Assembly: GCA_902540995.1 (NCBI GenBank)
Contig: CACBOY010000001.1
Span: 62,001 to 126,000 of the forward strand
Direction of reading: 5' to 3'
DNA length: 64,000 bases
From: an uncultured SAR86 cluster bacterium
Lineage (GTDB): Bacteria > Pseudomonadota > Gammaproteobacteria > Magnimaribacterales > AG-339-G14
This document shows, piece by piece, positions 18,832 to 27,887 of the stretch (position 1 is its first letter; every line of letters starts with the position of its first letter). The position numbers were made by a program, and so were the translations under genes. The notes beneath the pieces were generated by a model. That model made no database searches. It saw nothing but the letters and a program-made list of their open reading frames with translations, and was not told the DNA's origin.

Positions 18832-19009
18832 TATTTATCTATATTTATGAAAATCAGTCGTTTTACTATGCTTCAAATAAATTTTGGATGCAATGATTTA
18901 GAGATGTATTAATTTGTAATAAAAAAAATTTTTTTAATAAATTTTATATAAAGGTATAAGTAAAAATTACCTGAAGATTGTCTATTATAAAACTCCCCTA
19001 AGAGATGAA

Positions 19010-19117
19010 ATGATTAGTGAGTATTTAAAATCAGTTTGGAATTTTTGTAGAGAATATCCTTTTTATGCAGTTGCCTTTTTCTATGGCGGCTACTTAATAG
19101 GCGTAGTCTACTTTTAA
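19010..19117 (+). CDS. Small ORF, predicted single-pass membrane peptide (35 aa)
   Basis: Too short for the ORF track. ATG at 19010 opens a 35-codon frame (MISEYLKSVWNFCREY...YLIGVVYF) ending in TAA at 19115-19117. The second half is hydrophobic and aromatic, compatible with one transmembrane helix. AAGAG just upstream could act as a ribosome-binding site. The stop abuts the convergent PhyH gene with no gap. It occupies the largest otherwise empty intergenic region (18832-19117), which also holds an A8T7 tract near 18920-18935. No homologue is recognised, and it may be chance. Confidence 0.4.
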   Translation: MISEYLKSVWNFCREYPFYAVAFFYGGYLIGVVYF

Positions 19118-20011
19118 TTATTTTGTAGATTTTTGAACCAGTTCCTTAGGATCTGGTATAGCAGAGAATTCGTCAAAAGCTTTATCCTTAAACATGTTTT
19201 CTGGTGAAACAGATTCATATTCTGCATTTTTATCTAAGGGATCAGAATAGAAACCCAGTACGTAGCCTCCCTTCGAATATCCTATTAAAGATCTTATTTC
19301 AGGCGAAATATCTTTTGCAATCTCAGGAGGACAGGATAGATATTGATTTTCTTCCTGACGAAGCCAATTAAGAGCATAATGCAGAAATACTCCAGTTCGA
19401 ATATCATTTTTTGAAGAATTTTCTCCTCCGCCATGCAGTACAGTTCCAGTATAAAGAAGTACTGATCCCGCTTTCATTTCGGCATAAGCTATTTCATCGT
19501 CATTAGGAATTCGGTCTTTTTCCCAGAGATGAGATCCAGGGACAATCTGCGTGGCTCCATTTTCCTTAGTAAAATCTGTTGCTGCCCAAATGGTACTCAT
19601 AAGTGGTTCAACTTTTCTAGGTAAATAACCACCCCAAATTCCTCTATCTCTATGTAGAATTTGTTTACTTTCTCCTGGGCCAATACTTACCGCCGAAGTG
19701 AAATGCAGTTGATAACCGTCGCAGTAAGGAGATAAATACTTTTTGGAAACTTCATTGATTAGAGGATTTAATGCCAATTCTCTGCAGGCTTCAGATCTTG
19801 CAATTAATGCCCCAACTCTTTTCGTTTTAAATCCAGTAAATTCATCCCTACCAAAAACATCATTTTTTAAGTATGGTTTAAGATCTTGATTGATTCTAGA
19901 AATATCATCTGAGTGTAAGAGGTTATCAATTATCACTCCAGCATCTTTCTTAAGAACATCGACAATCTCTTCCGAAGAAGCTGAGCTTGAGAGGTGAACT
20001 AAATCAGCCAT
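19118..20011 (-). CDS. Phytanoyl-CoA dioxygenase (PhyH) family protein
   Basis: A 297-residue predicted Fe(II)/2-oxoglutarate oxygenase. The HxD of the iron triad is in ILHRDRGIWGG near residue 119, and the distal His in VLLYTGTVLHGGGENSS near 200. R/F residues following it (DIRTGVFLHYALNWL) fit 2-oxoglutarate binding. The family hydroxylates phytanoyl-CoA and varied small molecules; the substrate here is unknown. Confidence 0.85.
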   Translation of the reverse strand: MADLVHLSSSASSEEIVDVLKKDAGVIIDNLLHSDDISRINQDLKPYLKNDVFGRDEFTGFKTKRVGALIARSEACRELALNPLINEVSKKYLSPYCDGYQLHFTSAVSIGPGESKQILHRDRGIWGGYLPRKVEPLMSTIWAATDFTKENGATQIVPGSHLWEKDRIPNDDEIAYAEMKAGSVLLYTGTVLHGGGENSSKNDIRTGVFLHYALNWLRQEENQYLSCPPEIAKDISPEIRSLIGYSKGGYVLGFYSDPLDKNAEYESVSPENMFKDKAFDEFSAIPDPKELVQKSTK

Positions 20012-20041
20012 CCAAGAAATATACTATTAAATGCGAGAAAC

Positions 20042-21085
20042 TTAAAAAGATTTTTGAAAGCCAAATACTATTTGGGTTTTATCTTTCATCTGGAGACCAT
20101 TTTTTTCATTGATTATTGGGTTAATAATCTCCAAGGCAAGCCTGTCTTCAGATCCAGGAAAGATTTGCGTAAGAAAATTAAAACCTAATCCTACTTCAGC
20201 TGTAAAACCGCCATAATTTGATGTAATGGAGGTCTGAATTGGTGTCTTGATATTGTAATCAAAGCCTGAAATTTCTTGCTGATGATTAAGTTTCAATCTC
20301 GATGAAATAGAAAAGTTTCTGCTGATTGAATATTGATACCAGGAGTCAAAATAAGTTTTATCTCCATAATGCCATTCCTCAGATGAAATATTTCTAAAGA
20401 ACCTCATTTGATTTCCAAAAATATGTTTATCAGATAATGTATAAAGGTTAGTAAAGCCAACAACTAAAGCAACAGAATCGTCTCCTGATTGCATACCATA
20501 AGGCAAAACCATTTCCATATTGGTATTCATGGGTGTTAGTACTTTACTTTTTTCGTTTTTATCTCCAACGGAAAACTTCAAGCCAATTTCTGCATGACAC
20601 TTGCTTTTGACTTGCTCGTTAATATTTACTAATGCAGAAAAAGATAAATCAGAAAGATCCGAAGAAGATGAATTGAATGAACCAATATTGTTTCTCATCA
20701 TTGCGTGATAAGTATTTAAATTCATGGATTTATCCATAAACATTGTCATGAACATCAAAGTAACTTCATCCGATGGAGCATACATACCACCAAGCATTAA
20801 CATTTTCATACTCATTTCGATTGGAACAACACTAAGTTTTGCTGGTGAATTTGAATGTGGGTTGTCTATAACTAAAATTTCGCCATCTGAGATCGAATTT
20901 CCATCTAAAGAATTACCTCTCATTTTCATGTAAGAGGCTCTTAAAGAAATCATTGATTCGCCTTTTTTGTGCATATGATCCGCCATAACTCCAATAGGTG
21001 CATGACCAATTGCCTGAGAGCCAAATGCCGAAATCGAGGAAAATAAAAGAAAAATTATTTGAATAGAACGCATGAGCATGCGCAT
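20042..21085 (-). CDS. Methionine/histidine-rich exported beta-barrel-like protein
   Basis: A 347-residue protein with a signal peptide (MRSIQIIFLLFSSISAFG; the ATG at 21073 is a reasonable alternative start). The mature N-terminus reads HAPIGVMADHMHKKGE. The first 130 residues are strikingly rich in Met and His (SMKMLMLGGMY, MFMTMFMDKSM). The rest alternates polar and aromatic residues and ends in Phe (GFQKSF), as outer-membrane beta barrels do. Metal handling (copper or similar) is a guess from the Met/His content. No function is established. Confidence 0.6.
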   Translation of the reverse strand: MRMLMRSIQIIFLLFSSISAFGSQAIGHAPIGVMADHMHKKGESMISLRASYMKMRGNSLDGNSISDGEILVIDNPHSNSPAKLSVVPIEMSMKMLMLGGMYAPSDEVTLMFMTMFMDKSMNLNTYHAMMRNNIGSFNSSSSDLSDLSFSALVNINEQVKSKCHAEIGLKFSVGDKNEKSKVLTPMNTNMEMVLPYGMQSGDDSVALVVGFTNLYTLSDKHIFGNQMRFFRNISSEEWHYGDKTYFDSWYQYSISRNFSISSRLKLNHQQEISGFDYNIKTPIQTSITSNYGGFTAEVGLGFNFLTQIFPGSEDRLALEIINPIINEKNGLQMKDKTQIVFGFQKSF

Positions 21086-21101
21086 TCTATCTTATTGAAA
21101 G

Positions 21102-21848
21102 CTATTGAAGTAAGAAATTAACTCCGCCGATATGAATTAAATCATTCTTTATCAAACCGAGTTCTTTTGCTTTTTCATAGACTATTTCTTTATTCTTTAC
21201 TGACAACTCAAAGGCGTTAATTCCCTCGCCCCTCTGATCGAGATCATCAACAAACCTGATTCTGGAGTCTGAGAAATTAATTTGAAGATTTTCATCTGCT
21301 TTAAACCCAAAAGCTTTTTCCCATTTTTTACAAAGAGCGGATTTATCATCCGATTGCATCACAACGCCGCACAATCTTTCAGCATTATCATTTTTGGAGA
21401 CGCACTTTTCCCAATCAAGGCCTGCCCAAAGCCATGCTGACTCAGGTTCCATTTTATCAATTGAAACTATTGCTCCACCAATATGTTTGGGATGCAAGTG
21501 AATGGTTTTTCCAGTTACGTGGCCTTCGCTTCTCTCAACTTCATAAACAATGCCAATATTTTCATTGGTTACTCGCTCTTTTTCTTTCGCAACATCATCG
21601 CAATCTACAATTACCATGTAACCACCATTTCCACCTCTACGATTTAAAAATCTTTCTGCAGTGGTGTTTTCTTTTACAGGAGTAACAATCTCTATAAAAG
21701 TATCCCCCAAAGGAATTAATGAGTTTATAAGTCCAAAGTGAATGAGACCATCATCATGAAAAGCTACTTTTAAATCAAACACATCACAAATTTGATTCGC
21801 AATAGAATTCCTTTCTTTAGCAACGATAACTAACTGTCTTAATCTCAT
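21102..21848 (-). CDS. VOC/glyoxalase-like domain protein
   Basis: The track start (21872) is a TTG. The ATG at 21848 gives MRLRQLVIVAKERNS, which is the natural beginning of a VOC beta strand, so I use that start (248 residues). Two betaalphabetabetabeta modules can be discerned, beginning RLRQLVIVAK and ERLCGVVMQS, with GLINSLIPLGDTFIEIVTPV typical of Glyoxalase_3-like proteins. Metal ligands are not obvious enough to assign a reaction. It is divergent from the crotonase gene with a 46-bp gap. Confidence 0.7.
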   Translation of the reverse strand: MRLRQLVIVAKERNSIANQICDVFDLKVAFHDDGLIHFGLINSLIPLGDTFIEIVTPVKENTTAERFLNRRGGNGGYMVIVDCDDVAKEKERVTNENIGIVYEVERSEGHVTGKTIHLHPKHIGGAIVSIDKMEPESAWLWAGLDWEKCVSKNDNAERLCGVVMQSDDKSALCKKWEKAFGFKADENLQINFSDSRIRFVDDLDQRGEGINAFELSVKNKEIVYEKAKELGLIKNDLIHIGGVNFLLQ

Positions 21849-21894
21849 AATATTTGTAAAATAATACTTCAAGGATAAATAAAAGGAGAGAAAA

Positions 21895-22710
21895 ATGAAA
21901 GAAATAGATATGGGAACAGATCACCTAAAAGCTCTGAAAGGAGATGGTTTGGGAAAAATTATAATGAACAGACCTGAAGCTAGAAATGCTATGTCGGATG
22001 AAATGAATGCAGCGATGATGGCAACTTTAGAAGATTTTGAAAATGATCCTGAAGTAAGAGCGGTCATTCTTACAGGTTCTGAAGGTGCTTTTTGTGCGGG
22101 CGGAGATGTAAAAGGTATGGCAAATAAAAAAGATGATCCTAAGCGAACAATAGATATAGCAATCCATGAGCAAAGAATGCATCAAAGAGGCACGTCGGGT
22201 AAATTATTTAAAATGCCCAAACCCACAATTGCTGCAGTGAATGGGCCCGCAGCCGGGGCAGGAATGTCTTATGCTCTTTCTTGTGACCTCAGAATAATGT
22301 CCGATAGTGCTTTTTTCACTACTGCTTTTGCAAAAGTAGGCTTTTCTGGTGACTATGGAGGGTCTTACTTTATGACCCAGTTAGTGGGTTTATCAAAGGC
22401 AAAAGAGCTTTATTTTTTATCAGACAAAATTCCTGCTGAAGAAGCTCTGAAACTTGGGCTAACTAATTGGGTTGTAAAACATGAGGAGCTTGAGCAGAAA
22501 ACTCTAGAAATAGCTAAGCAACTTGCTGAAGGTCCAGCAGTTGCTTTTCGATACATGAAAGAAAATCTAAACAGAGCCGTAAGTGGAGAAGTAGATGATT
22601 GTCTGGATCTAGAAGTCACGCATCATGTTCACTGCGGTCAAACAGAAGATCACAAAAATGCTACAAAAGCTTTTGTTGAAAAAAAACAGCCAGTATTCAA
22701 AGGTCGATAA
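21895..22710 (+). CDS. Enoyl-CoA hydratase/isomerase (crotonase) family protein
   Basis: A 271-residue crotonase. The oxyanion-hole segments are GAFCAGGDVKGM near 65 and NGPAAGAGMSYALSCDLRIMSD near 115. The following FAKVGFSGDYGGSYFMTQLVG holds the region of the catalytic acids; the Glu seen in classical hydratases is replaced by Asp/Gly here. It could therefore be an isomerase or a different crotonase. It has a good AAGGAGAG ribosome-binding site. It converges with the MDR gene with no spacer. Confidence 0.85.
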   Translation: MKEIDMGTDHLKALKGDGLGKIIMNRPEARNAMSDEMNAAMMATLEDFENDPEVRAVILTGSEGAFCAGGDVKGMANKKDDPKRTIDIAIHEQRMHQRGTSGKLFKMPKPTIAAVNGPAAGAGMSYALSCDLRIMSDSAFFTTAFAKVGFSGDYGGSYFMTQLVGLSKAKELYFLSDKIPAEEALKLGLTNWVVKHEELEQKTLEIAKQLAEGPAVAFRYMKENLNRAVSGEVDDCLDLEVTHHVHCGQTEDHKNATKAFVEKKQPVFKGR

Positions 22711-23844
22711 TTACTTATGAGGAGTAACTAAATACTTTTGGCCGGTAGCCTGTTTAGCGTATTTTTTCAAGATCTCTGGATCTAGCATTTCTTCAAGAGA
22801 AATTTCAGCTGTATAGGAGCTTGAAAAAGTAGTAGTGATTTCATTGGCTACTCTCTCTCTCATTTTTAAGAAAATTTCTGGTCCTGCTTTTCCAATGAAT
22901 GGTGTTAAAAGCCATCCTCCTAAACCCCATTGCAATCCATAAGATCTATTCAAAACTGTTGGTGTTGGGTCTAGGCCGCCATAAATATAAACTTGTTTAT
23001 AGGTATCCGAACCATATCTACTATATTCGGAAGCTTTCTTATTTGCTGAGATCTCCATTGCAGATAAAATCTGCCCGGCTAATTTTCCTTCGTTACCTCC
23101 CCCGGTAGCATCAAATCCTAAGGTTGCACCAGTAGCATCAATTGCAGCTATTAAATCAGTCATAAAAGAATCTTCGCTCATATTACAAACATATTCAGCA
23201 CCAAGATCTTTTAAGAGATTCACGTGTTCTCCTTTTCTAACGATATTTACCAAAGGAATATCATCTGCCTTACATATTTTTACTAACATCTGACCCAAAT
23301 TTGATGCTGCGGCAGTGTGGATGATAGCTGTATGATTTTCCATTTTCATGGTTTCTGTAAAACCAAGTGCAGTAAGCGGGTTTACAAATGAAGAAGCAGC
23401 TTCTTTGGGACTAGTTCCATCATTCATGACAAGGCAACTATCTGCAGGTACACATCTGTATTCGGAATACATCGCACCGCCTGCTACTCCCACAGTTTTG
23501 CCGATAAGGCCTTTTCCAGCTTCCCCGGCATCGACAACAACTCCGCCTCCTTCATTTCCAACTTTCATAGATTTATCAAATCTAGCAGCCATGGTTTTAT
23601 GCAAAGCGGGTAATATATTCATTGTTGTAACTTTGTCTTCTCCAGAGCCTTCTGTAGTTAAAGAACTAAGATCTGCTGCAAAGCTTATTAATAATCCCAA
23701 GTCAGATGGGTTGATAGGAGAAGCTTCAACTTTAAGTAAAACCTCGTGATCTTTAGGTGTAGGCATTTCCACACTTTCAATAGATAGCTTTAACTGACCA
23801 TCGCTCGTTACTTCCGAACGAATTTCTCTTGATGTATTAGACAT
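22711..23844 (-). CDS. Zinc-independent MDR-family NAD(P)H oxidoreductase
   Basis: A 377-residue medium-chain dehydrogenase/reductase. An N-terminal GroES-like domain (PKDHEVLLKVEASPINPSDLG) is followed by a Rossmann domain with IIHTAAASNLGQMLVKICK near 170. The structural and catalytic zinc Cys pattern of alcohol dehydrogenases is absent, pointing to the quinone oxidoreductase/enoyl reductase branch. An AGGAGAAAA ribosome-binding site precedes the start. Substrate unknown. Confidence 0.8.
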   Translation of the reverse strand: MSNTSREIRSEVTSDGQLKLSIESVEMPTPKDHEVLLKVEASPINPSDLGLLISFAADLSSLTTEGSGEDKVTTMNILPALHKTMAARFDKSMKVGNEGGGVVVDAGEAGKGLIGKTVGVAGGAMYSEYRCVPADSCLVMNDGTSPKEAASSFVNPLTALGFTETMKMENHTAIIHTAAASNLGQMLVKICKADDIPLVNIVRKGEHVNLLKDLGAEYVCNMSEDSFMTDLIAAIDATGATLGFDATGGGNEGKLAGQILSAMEISANKKASEYSRYGSDTYKQVYIYGGLDPTPTVLNRSYGLQWGLGGWLLTPFIGKAGPEIFLKMRERVANEITTTFSSSYTAEISLEEMLDPEILKKYAKQATGQKYLVTPHK

Positions 23845-23883
23845 TTTTTCTCCTATGTTAATTCAAAAATTTTTATCTTTTGC

Positions 23884-24696
23884 CTAATCAAATAGACAAA
23901 TCGCTCTAACTTCTATGCTCTCACGAGGGGAAACTTTTGAATCACAACTCAAATCATCAAAGGCGCTATGTAAAGTAGGCATAAAGGGATTTTCATTAGA
24001 ATCGTAAGTTTTAAACATCACCACTTCATCTCTGTTCATTTTTGGATAAAAGTACCATTTGTGATTATCGCTGTTCATTGATTGATATATTTCAACGGTA
24101 AAACCATTTTCATCGGCTAAAGTTTCAGTTTTTTCCTCTTCTTTTCCGTAATTGAATAAATCAGTAGGAATTAATTCTTTTTCAGAAACTGTTCTGGAAT
24201 CGCAAAGAGCAAAGGGTGCGTCCATCCCATCTTCATCAAAACGCCTCCATAAATTATAGACAGAGATTCTACTTGGGTTGGAACCATTCTCATCAAGTAA
24301 GGGTTGAATGGTTTGTTTGAAATTTGGAGTAAAGTCATTGTGTACCAATCTATGAGCGCCTAATCTTTTGCCTTCAGCAGCTTCAGCTTCGTTTCTTGTA
24401 ATGTGACTTACGATAAAAACTTGAGCAGCCCCAGTCTGCTTTTTAACCAAATTTGCCATTTCGCCGTAGTAGATTTCTGTTACTTCTTTGTCGTCATAAA
24501 AATCAGTCATTGCCGATTTATGATTCAATAAAATAAAACCGGACTCGGTTAAGGAGTGATCTTCTTCTCTAGCATTGAGAACTTCTTTCATGAAGCCCTT
24601 GTGGTCAGGCCTATCTGGATCAGGCTCCTTAACTCCAAAAGCTGGCTTTGGTTCCCCTTTCTTTAATGGGTTTCTGTAAAAAAATTCTGCTTTCAT
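23884..24696 (-). CDS. CmcJ/NvfI-family oxidoreductase
   Basis: A 270-residue protein resembling the CmcJ/NvfI (gibberellin desaturase-like) group. An N-terminal YYGEMANLVKKQTGA helix is followed by HRLVHNDFTP near residue 137, VYNLWRRF, and the C-terminal YFYPKMNRDEVVMFKTYDS ... HSAFDD ... PRESIEVRA series. The family includes enzymes of secondary metabolism and is predicted to use Fe(II)/2-oxoglutarate-type chemistry. A bacterial physiological role is not established. It lies 29 nt downstream of the FMN dehydrogenase gene. Confidence 0.72.
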   Translation of the reverse strand: MKAEFFYRNPLKKGEPKPAFGVKEPDPDRPDHKGFMKEVLNAREEDHSLTESGFILLNHKSAMTDFYDDKEVTEIYYGEMANLVKKQTGAAQVFIVSHITRNEAEAAEGKRLGAHRLVHNDFTPNFKQTIQPLLDENGSNPSRISVYNLWRRFDEDGMDAPFALCDSRTVSEKELIPTDLFNYGKEEEKTETLADENGFTVEIYQSMNSDNHKWYFYPKMNRDEVVMFKTYDSNENPFMPTLHSAFDDLSCDSKVSPRESIEVRAICLFD

Positions 24697-24725
24697 GATT
24701 TATTTTGCATATTCTATGCTAAAAA

Positions 24726-25880
24726 CTATCTCTTTCGAAGCATATGTGGTTTCAAATCTTTTAACTGATTTACTCCCATTAATTTCATATCTCTTTCGAT
24801 TTCATTTTTCATATTGCCTAGAGCTTTTTCGACTCCATATTGGCCAGCAGCAGCTAAGCCGAAAAGATACATTCTTCCCCCCGAGCAAGCTGTAGCTCCC
24901 ATCGCCATTGCTTTGAGAACATGCGTACCTCTTTGTATGCCCCCATCTAAAATAACTTCTATTTCACCGCCTACTTCTTGAAGAATTTCATCGAGTTGAT
25001 CAAAGGGACTTCTTCCTCCATCAAGTTGTCTGCCACCATGATTCGACACCATGATTGCATCGGCTTTCATCTCTACTGCTTTCCTAGCATCGCTTGGGCT
25101 CATAATGCCTTTGAGACAAAATTTTCTTCCCCAATCTTCTTTGAGCTTTATGACATCATCCCACGTCATACTTTGGTCCAACATAGTCGTGAAATAGTCT
25201 CCAACAGATATAGCGATATTTGTTCCCTCATTAACATGACTGGATAATTGAGATAATTCAAACTTTTCTCTAAACAAATAATTTAAAGCCCAGGCAGGTT
25301 TTATGCCAAATTGAAAAATACTTTTTGGTGTTAATTTTGGCGGAGTTGTGAAACCTGTTCGTAAGTCTCTCTCTCGATTGCCTCCGGTAATCGTGTCAAC
25401 AGTTAGAGTTAAAATTTCAAAATTGGCCTCTTGTGCCATAGAAATCATTGAATCATTCAAGCCTCTATCTTTATGAAAATAAAACTGAAACATTTTAGGA
25501 GTCTTAATCAATTCATCTATATCTTTAAGTTTTACCGTCCCTAAAGAAGACACGCCAAATAAGGTGTTGAACTTTTCAGCTGCTTTTGCAACTGCCCTTT
25601 CGCCTTGATGATGAAACAATCTCTGTAAAGCGGTTGGAGAACAAAAAATTGGTAATCCTAACTTGTGACCCATTACCTCTACCGACATATCAATATTTTC
25701 AACTCCTGCAAGTACATTAGGAATTAAATCAACATCTTGGAATGCTTCGGTATTTCTTTGATAAGTAGTTTCGTCCTCTGCTGCCCCATCAATGTAATGA
25801 TAAATTGGACCGGGCAGTCTTCTTCTAGCTAAGTCTTTTAAATCTTGAAAATTGTTACAGTTTTTAAGTGATCTTGGCAT
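24726..25880 (-). CDS. FMN-dependent alpha-hydroxy-acid dehydrogenase/oxidase
   Basis: A 384-residue TIM-barrel flavoenzyme of the LldD/glycolate-oxidase family. Visible: the N-terminal PGPIYHYIDGAAEDETTYQRN, FCSPTALQRLFH, and the catalytic VSNHGGRQLDGGRSP with the His-Gly-Gly-Arg. The phosphate-binding ILDGGIQRGTHVLKAMAMGA ends the barrel. It oxidises an L-2-hydroxyacid (lactate, mandelate or similar). It is probably co-transcribed with the CmcJ/NvfI-like gene. The substrate is not determinable. Confidence 0.88.
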   Translation of the reverse strand: MPRSLKNCNNFQDLKDLARRRLPGPIYHYIDGAAEDETTYQRNTEAFQDVDLIPNVLAGVENIDMSVEVMGHKLGLPIFCSPTALQRLFHHQGERAVAKAAEKFNTLFGVSSLGTVKLKDIDELIKTPKMFQFYFHKDRGLNDSMISMAQEANFEILTLTVDTITGGNRERDLRTGFTTPPKLTPKSIFQFGIKPAWALNYLFREKFELSQLSSHVNEGTNIAISVGDYFTTMLDQSMTWDDVIKLKEDWGRKFCLKGIMSPSDARKAVEMKADAIMVSNHGGRQLDGGRSPFDQLDEILQEVGGEIEVILDGGIQRGTHVLKAMAMGATACSGGRMYLFGLAAAGQYGVEKALGNMKNEIERDMKLMGVNQLKDLKPHMLRKR

Positions 25881-25953
25881 GATATTTTAAAAATCTATTT
25901 TAAACGGCAATCTTCTTATGTAATAGTAATGATTATAAAAAATAGAGGTCAAA

Positions 25954-26733
25954 ATGTCAGAATACAAAACGCCAAACTTTTCCATAGATTTATCAGGTCA
26001 GATTGCCTTGGTAACTGGAGCATCTTCAGGGCTAGGATACCGTTTTTCGAAAGTATTAGCTTCCTGTGGTGCAAAGGTCGCAATATCTGCTCGTAGGAAA
26101 GAGAAACTAGAATCTTTGGCTGAGGAAATAAAAGCCAATGGAGGTGAATGCATGGTTGTTCCGATAGACATGACTGACAGAAAAAGCATCAGGTCAGCAG
26201 TAGATGCTGTTTCTAAAGAAATGGGAACTATTAATACTTTAGTAAATAATGCTGGCATCCCAGATGCGCAATGGGCTGTTAAACAGTCAGAAGAATTGAT
26301 CGATAATGTAATGGAAACCAACTTAACTGGTCCATACATTCTTTCTTGTGAAGTAGCGAGAAAATTAATTGAAGAGAAAAAACCTGGCAGAATGGTAAAT
26401 ATAGCCTCTGTTGCAGCTTTCAATACCACGCCACAATCAGCAGCTTCTCTCTATTCAATAACTAAAAAAGCTGTAGTGAGAATGACTGAGGCCTTAGCTG
26501 TTGAATGGTCAAAAAGTTATATTAATGTGAATGCTATTGCCCCAGGTGCTTTTTCGTCAGAAATGCTTGATGGGATGATAGAAAGAGTCGGTGACTTTAG
26601 TCAGGCATTTCCAAGAAAAAGGATTTGTACTCCAGAGCAAATGGATTCAACTTTGTTATTCCTAGTATCTCCTTCTTCAGAGTGCGTCACTGGAACTTGT
26701 ATAAAAATTGATGATGGACAAGGCCCTAGGTAA
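25954..26733 (+). CDS. SDR family oxidoreductase
   Basis: A 259-residue classical short-chain dehydrogenase. VTGASSGLGYRF (about 18-29) binds NAD(P). NNAG is near 90. The catalytic triad appears as Ser in NIASVAAF and Tyr/Lys in YSITKKAVV. The C-terminus SECVTGTCIKIDDGQ matches the usual VTG...DGG motif with Gln in place of the last Gly. Substrate unknown. The start is supported by a GAGGTC ribosome-binding site. Confidence 0.9.
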   Translation: MSEYKTPNFSIDLSGQIALVTGASSGLGYRFSKVLASCGAKVAISARRKEKLESLAEEIKANGGECMVVPIDMTDRKSIRSAVDAVSKEMGTINTLVNNAGIPDAQWAVKQSEELIDNVMETNLTGPYILSCEVARKLIEEKKPGRMVNIASVAAFNTTPQSAASLYSITKKAVVRMTEALAVEWSKSYINVNAIAPGAFSSEMLDGMIERVGDFSQAFPRKRICTPEQMDSTLLFLVSPSSECVTGTCIKIDDGQGPR

Positions 26734-26738
26734 ATAAT

Positions 26739-27170
26739 TTACGCTTTCATTCTTTCAAGCATATCTTGCATTTGTTGATGAAGCTTATTCACCGCTTGAA
26801 GAGGTCTTACAATTACTTTGAACTCTGTGATTTTGTTTTCTTCGTTCCAAGAGATTAAATCAATACCGTTGACATAAATTCCATCGATCTCTGTTTCAAA
26901 TTCTAGAACTGCTGAATTTTCACCAATGATTTCCTTAATGTACTTAAATTTTGAAGGACTTTTTTCATCTAATATTTTTTTAGGCGAATCTTCCCCTCCG
27001 AAAACTCCTCCTGCTGCCATCAAATACATCTTGGTTATTTCTCTTCCTCTTTGAGGCGTGTAAACCACCGGAGAATAAAAAACGCAATCCTCAGCTAGGA
27101 CTTCATCATATTTGTCAGGATTATCTGATTTAATTACCTCGTACCATTTTTCTATAGCATTCATTTTCAT
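26739..27170 (-). CDS. NTF2-like/SnoaL-type protein
   Basis: A 143-residue protein with the cone-shaped NTF2 fold pattern: helix-rich start (IEKWYEVIKSDNPDKYDEVLAEDCVFYSPV), then curved strands ending in ISWNEENKITEFKVIVRPLQAVNKLHQQMQ. Such proteins can be isomerases, hydrolases or binding proteins, and nothing here identifies which. An AAGGAGA ribosome-binding site precedes the ATG. Confidence 0.7.
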   Translation of the reverse strand: MKMNAIEKWYEVIKSDNPDKYDEVLAEDCVFYSPVVYTPQRGREITKMYLMAAGGVFGGEDSPKKILDEKSPSKFKYIKEIIGENSAVLEFETEIDGIYVNGIDLISWNEENKITEFKVIVRPLQAVNKLHQQMQDMLERMKA

Positions 27171-27224
27171 CTCCTTATAAGAATTAAAATAGAATTTTTA
27201 TCATATAATAAAACTTTTATAAAA

Positions 27225-27887
27225 ATGATTGTAAATTTTCACAATATAGAACTAGAAAGCTCTGAAGATGCTTTTCGTCCTACCTTAATAAGTGAGGAAT
27301 GTGCATTGAAGGCTGATTTTAAAAATAAAAAAGTCTTGGATATGGGATGTGGCATTGGGCCTCTAGCAATTTATTTTGCAAAAAATGGAGCTACTGAAGT
27401 GGATGCTTGTGACATCTATGATAAGCACGTAGAACTTACCAGACTTAATGCAAAGCGAAACGATGTCTCAATAAATGTTATTGAGTCTGACTTATTTCAA
27501 AATGTGACTGATAAATACGATTTAATATGTTGTGATGTTTCAGGAGTATCAAAAAATATTGCCGAAGTAACTGGCTGGTTTCCGACCGAAGTTCCCAAAG
27601 CAGATGATACCGGATCAAATTTAATCGTAAGAGTTGTTGAAGGCAGTCCTCAATATCTAAAAGATGGGGGCTGTTTAAATATTTGCACAACTTCATTTTC
27701 AAATATTGAAGAAATTGAAAGCACTATGCAGAATTCTTTTCCAGACAAATGGGAAAAGATTCTAGAAAAAGAAGTCCCTTTCTCAAAACGCTTGATAGCA
27801 AATATTGATTTGTTGAAAGATGAAATGTACTTGGAAAAAAATGGGAATTATTTCTGGATATTCTCTATGTATAAGTTAAGTAAATAA
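27225..27887 (+). CDS. Class I SAM-dependent methyltransferase (PrmA-like)
   Basis: A 220-residue methyltransferase. Motif I reads VLDMGCGIGPLAIYFAKNGA near residue 37, followed by an acidic ribose-binding VDACDIYDKHVELTRLNAKRN. The motif IV position reads YDLICCDVSGVS rather than an NPPY, arguing against an N-methyltransferase of the PrmC type. Target unknown. Its end overlaps the convergent aldo/keto reductase gene by 12 nt. Confidence 0.75.
   Translation: MIVNFHNIELESSEDAFRPTLISEECALKADFKNKKVLDMGCGIGPLAIYFAKNGATEVDACDIYDKHVELTRLNAKRNDVSINVIESDLFQNVTDKYDLICCDVSGVSKNIAEVTGWFPTEVPKADDTGSNLIVRVVEGSPQYLKDGGCLNICTTSFSNIEEIESTMQNSFPDKWEKILEKEVPFSKRLIANIDLLKDEMYLEKNGNYFWIFSMYKLSK

Noticed and set aside
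18919-18940. A8T7 tract as a hairpin terminator
   Set aside because: Only A/T pairs with no GC stem. It may be curved DNA, but nothing shows termination.
21061-21085. Near-palindrome GAACGCATGAGCATGCGCATTC at the start of the barrel gene
   Set aside because: The arms mismatch and the sequence overlaps repeated ATG codons of the coding start, so an operator call is not justified.
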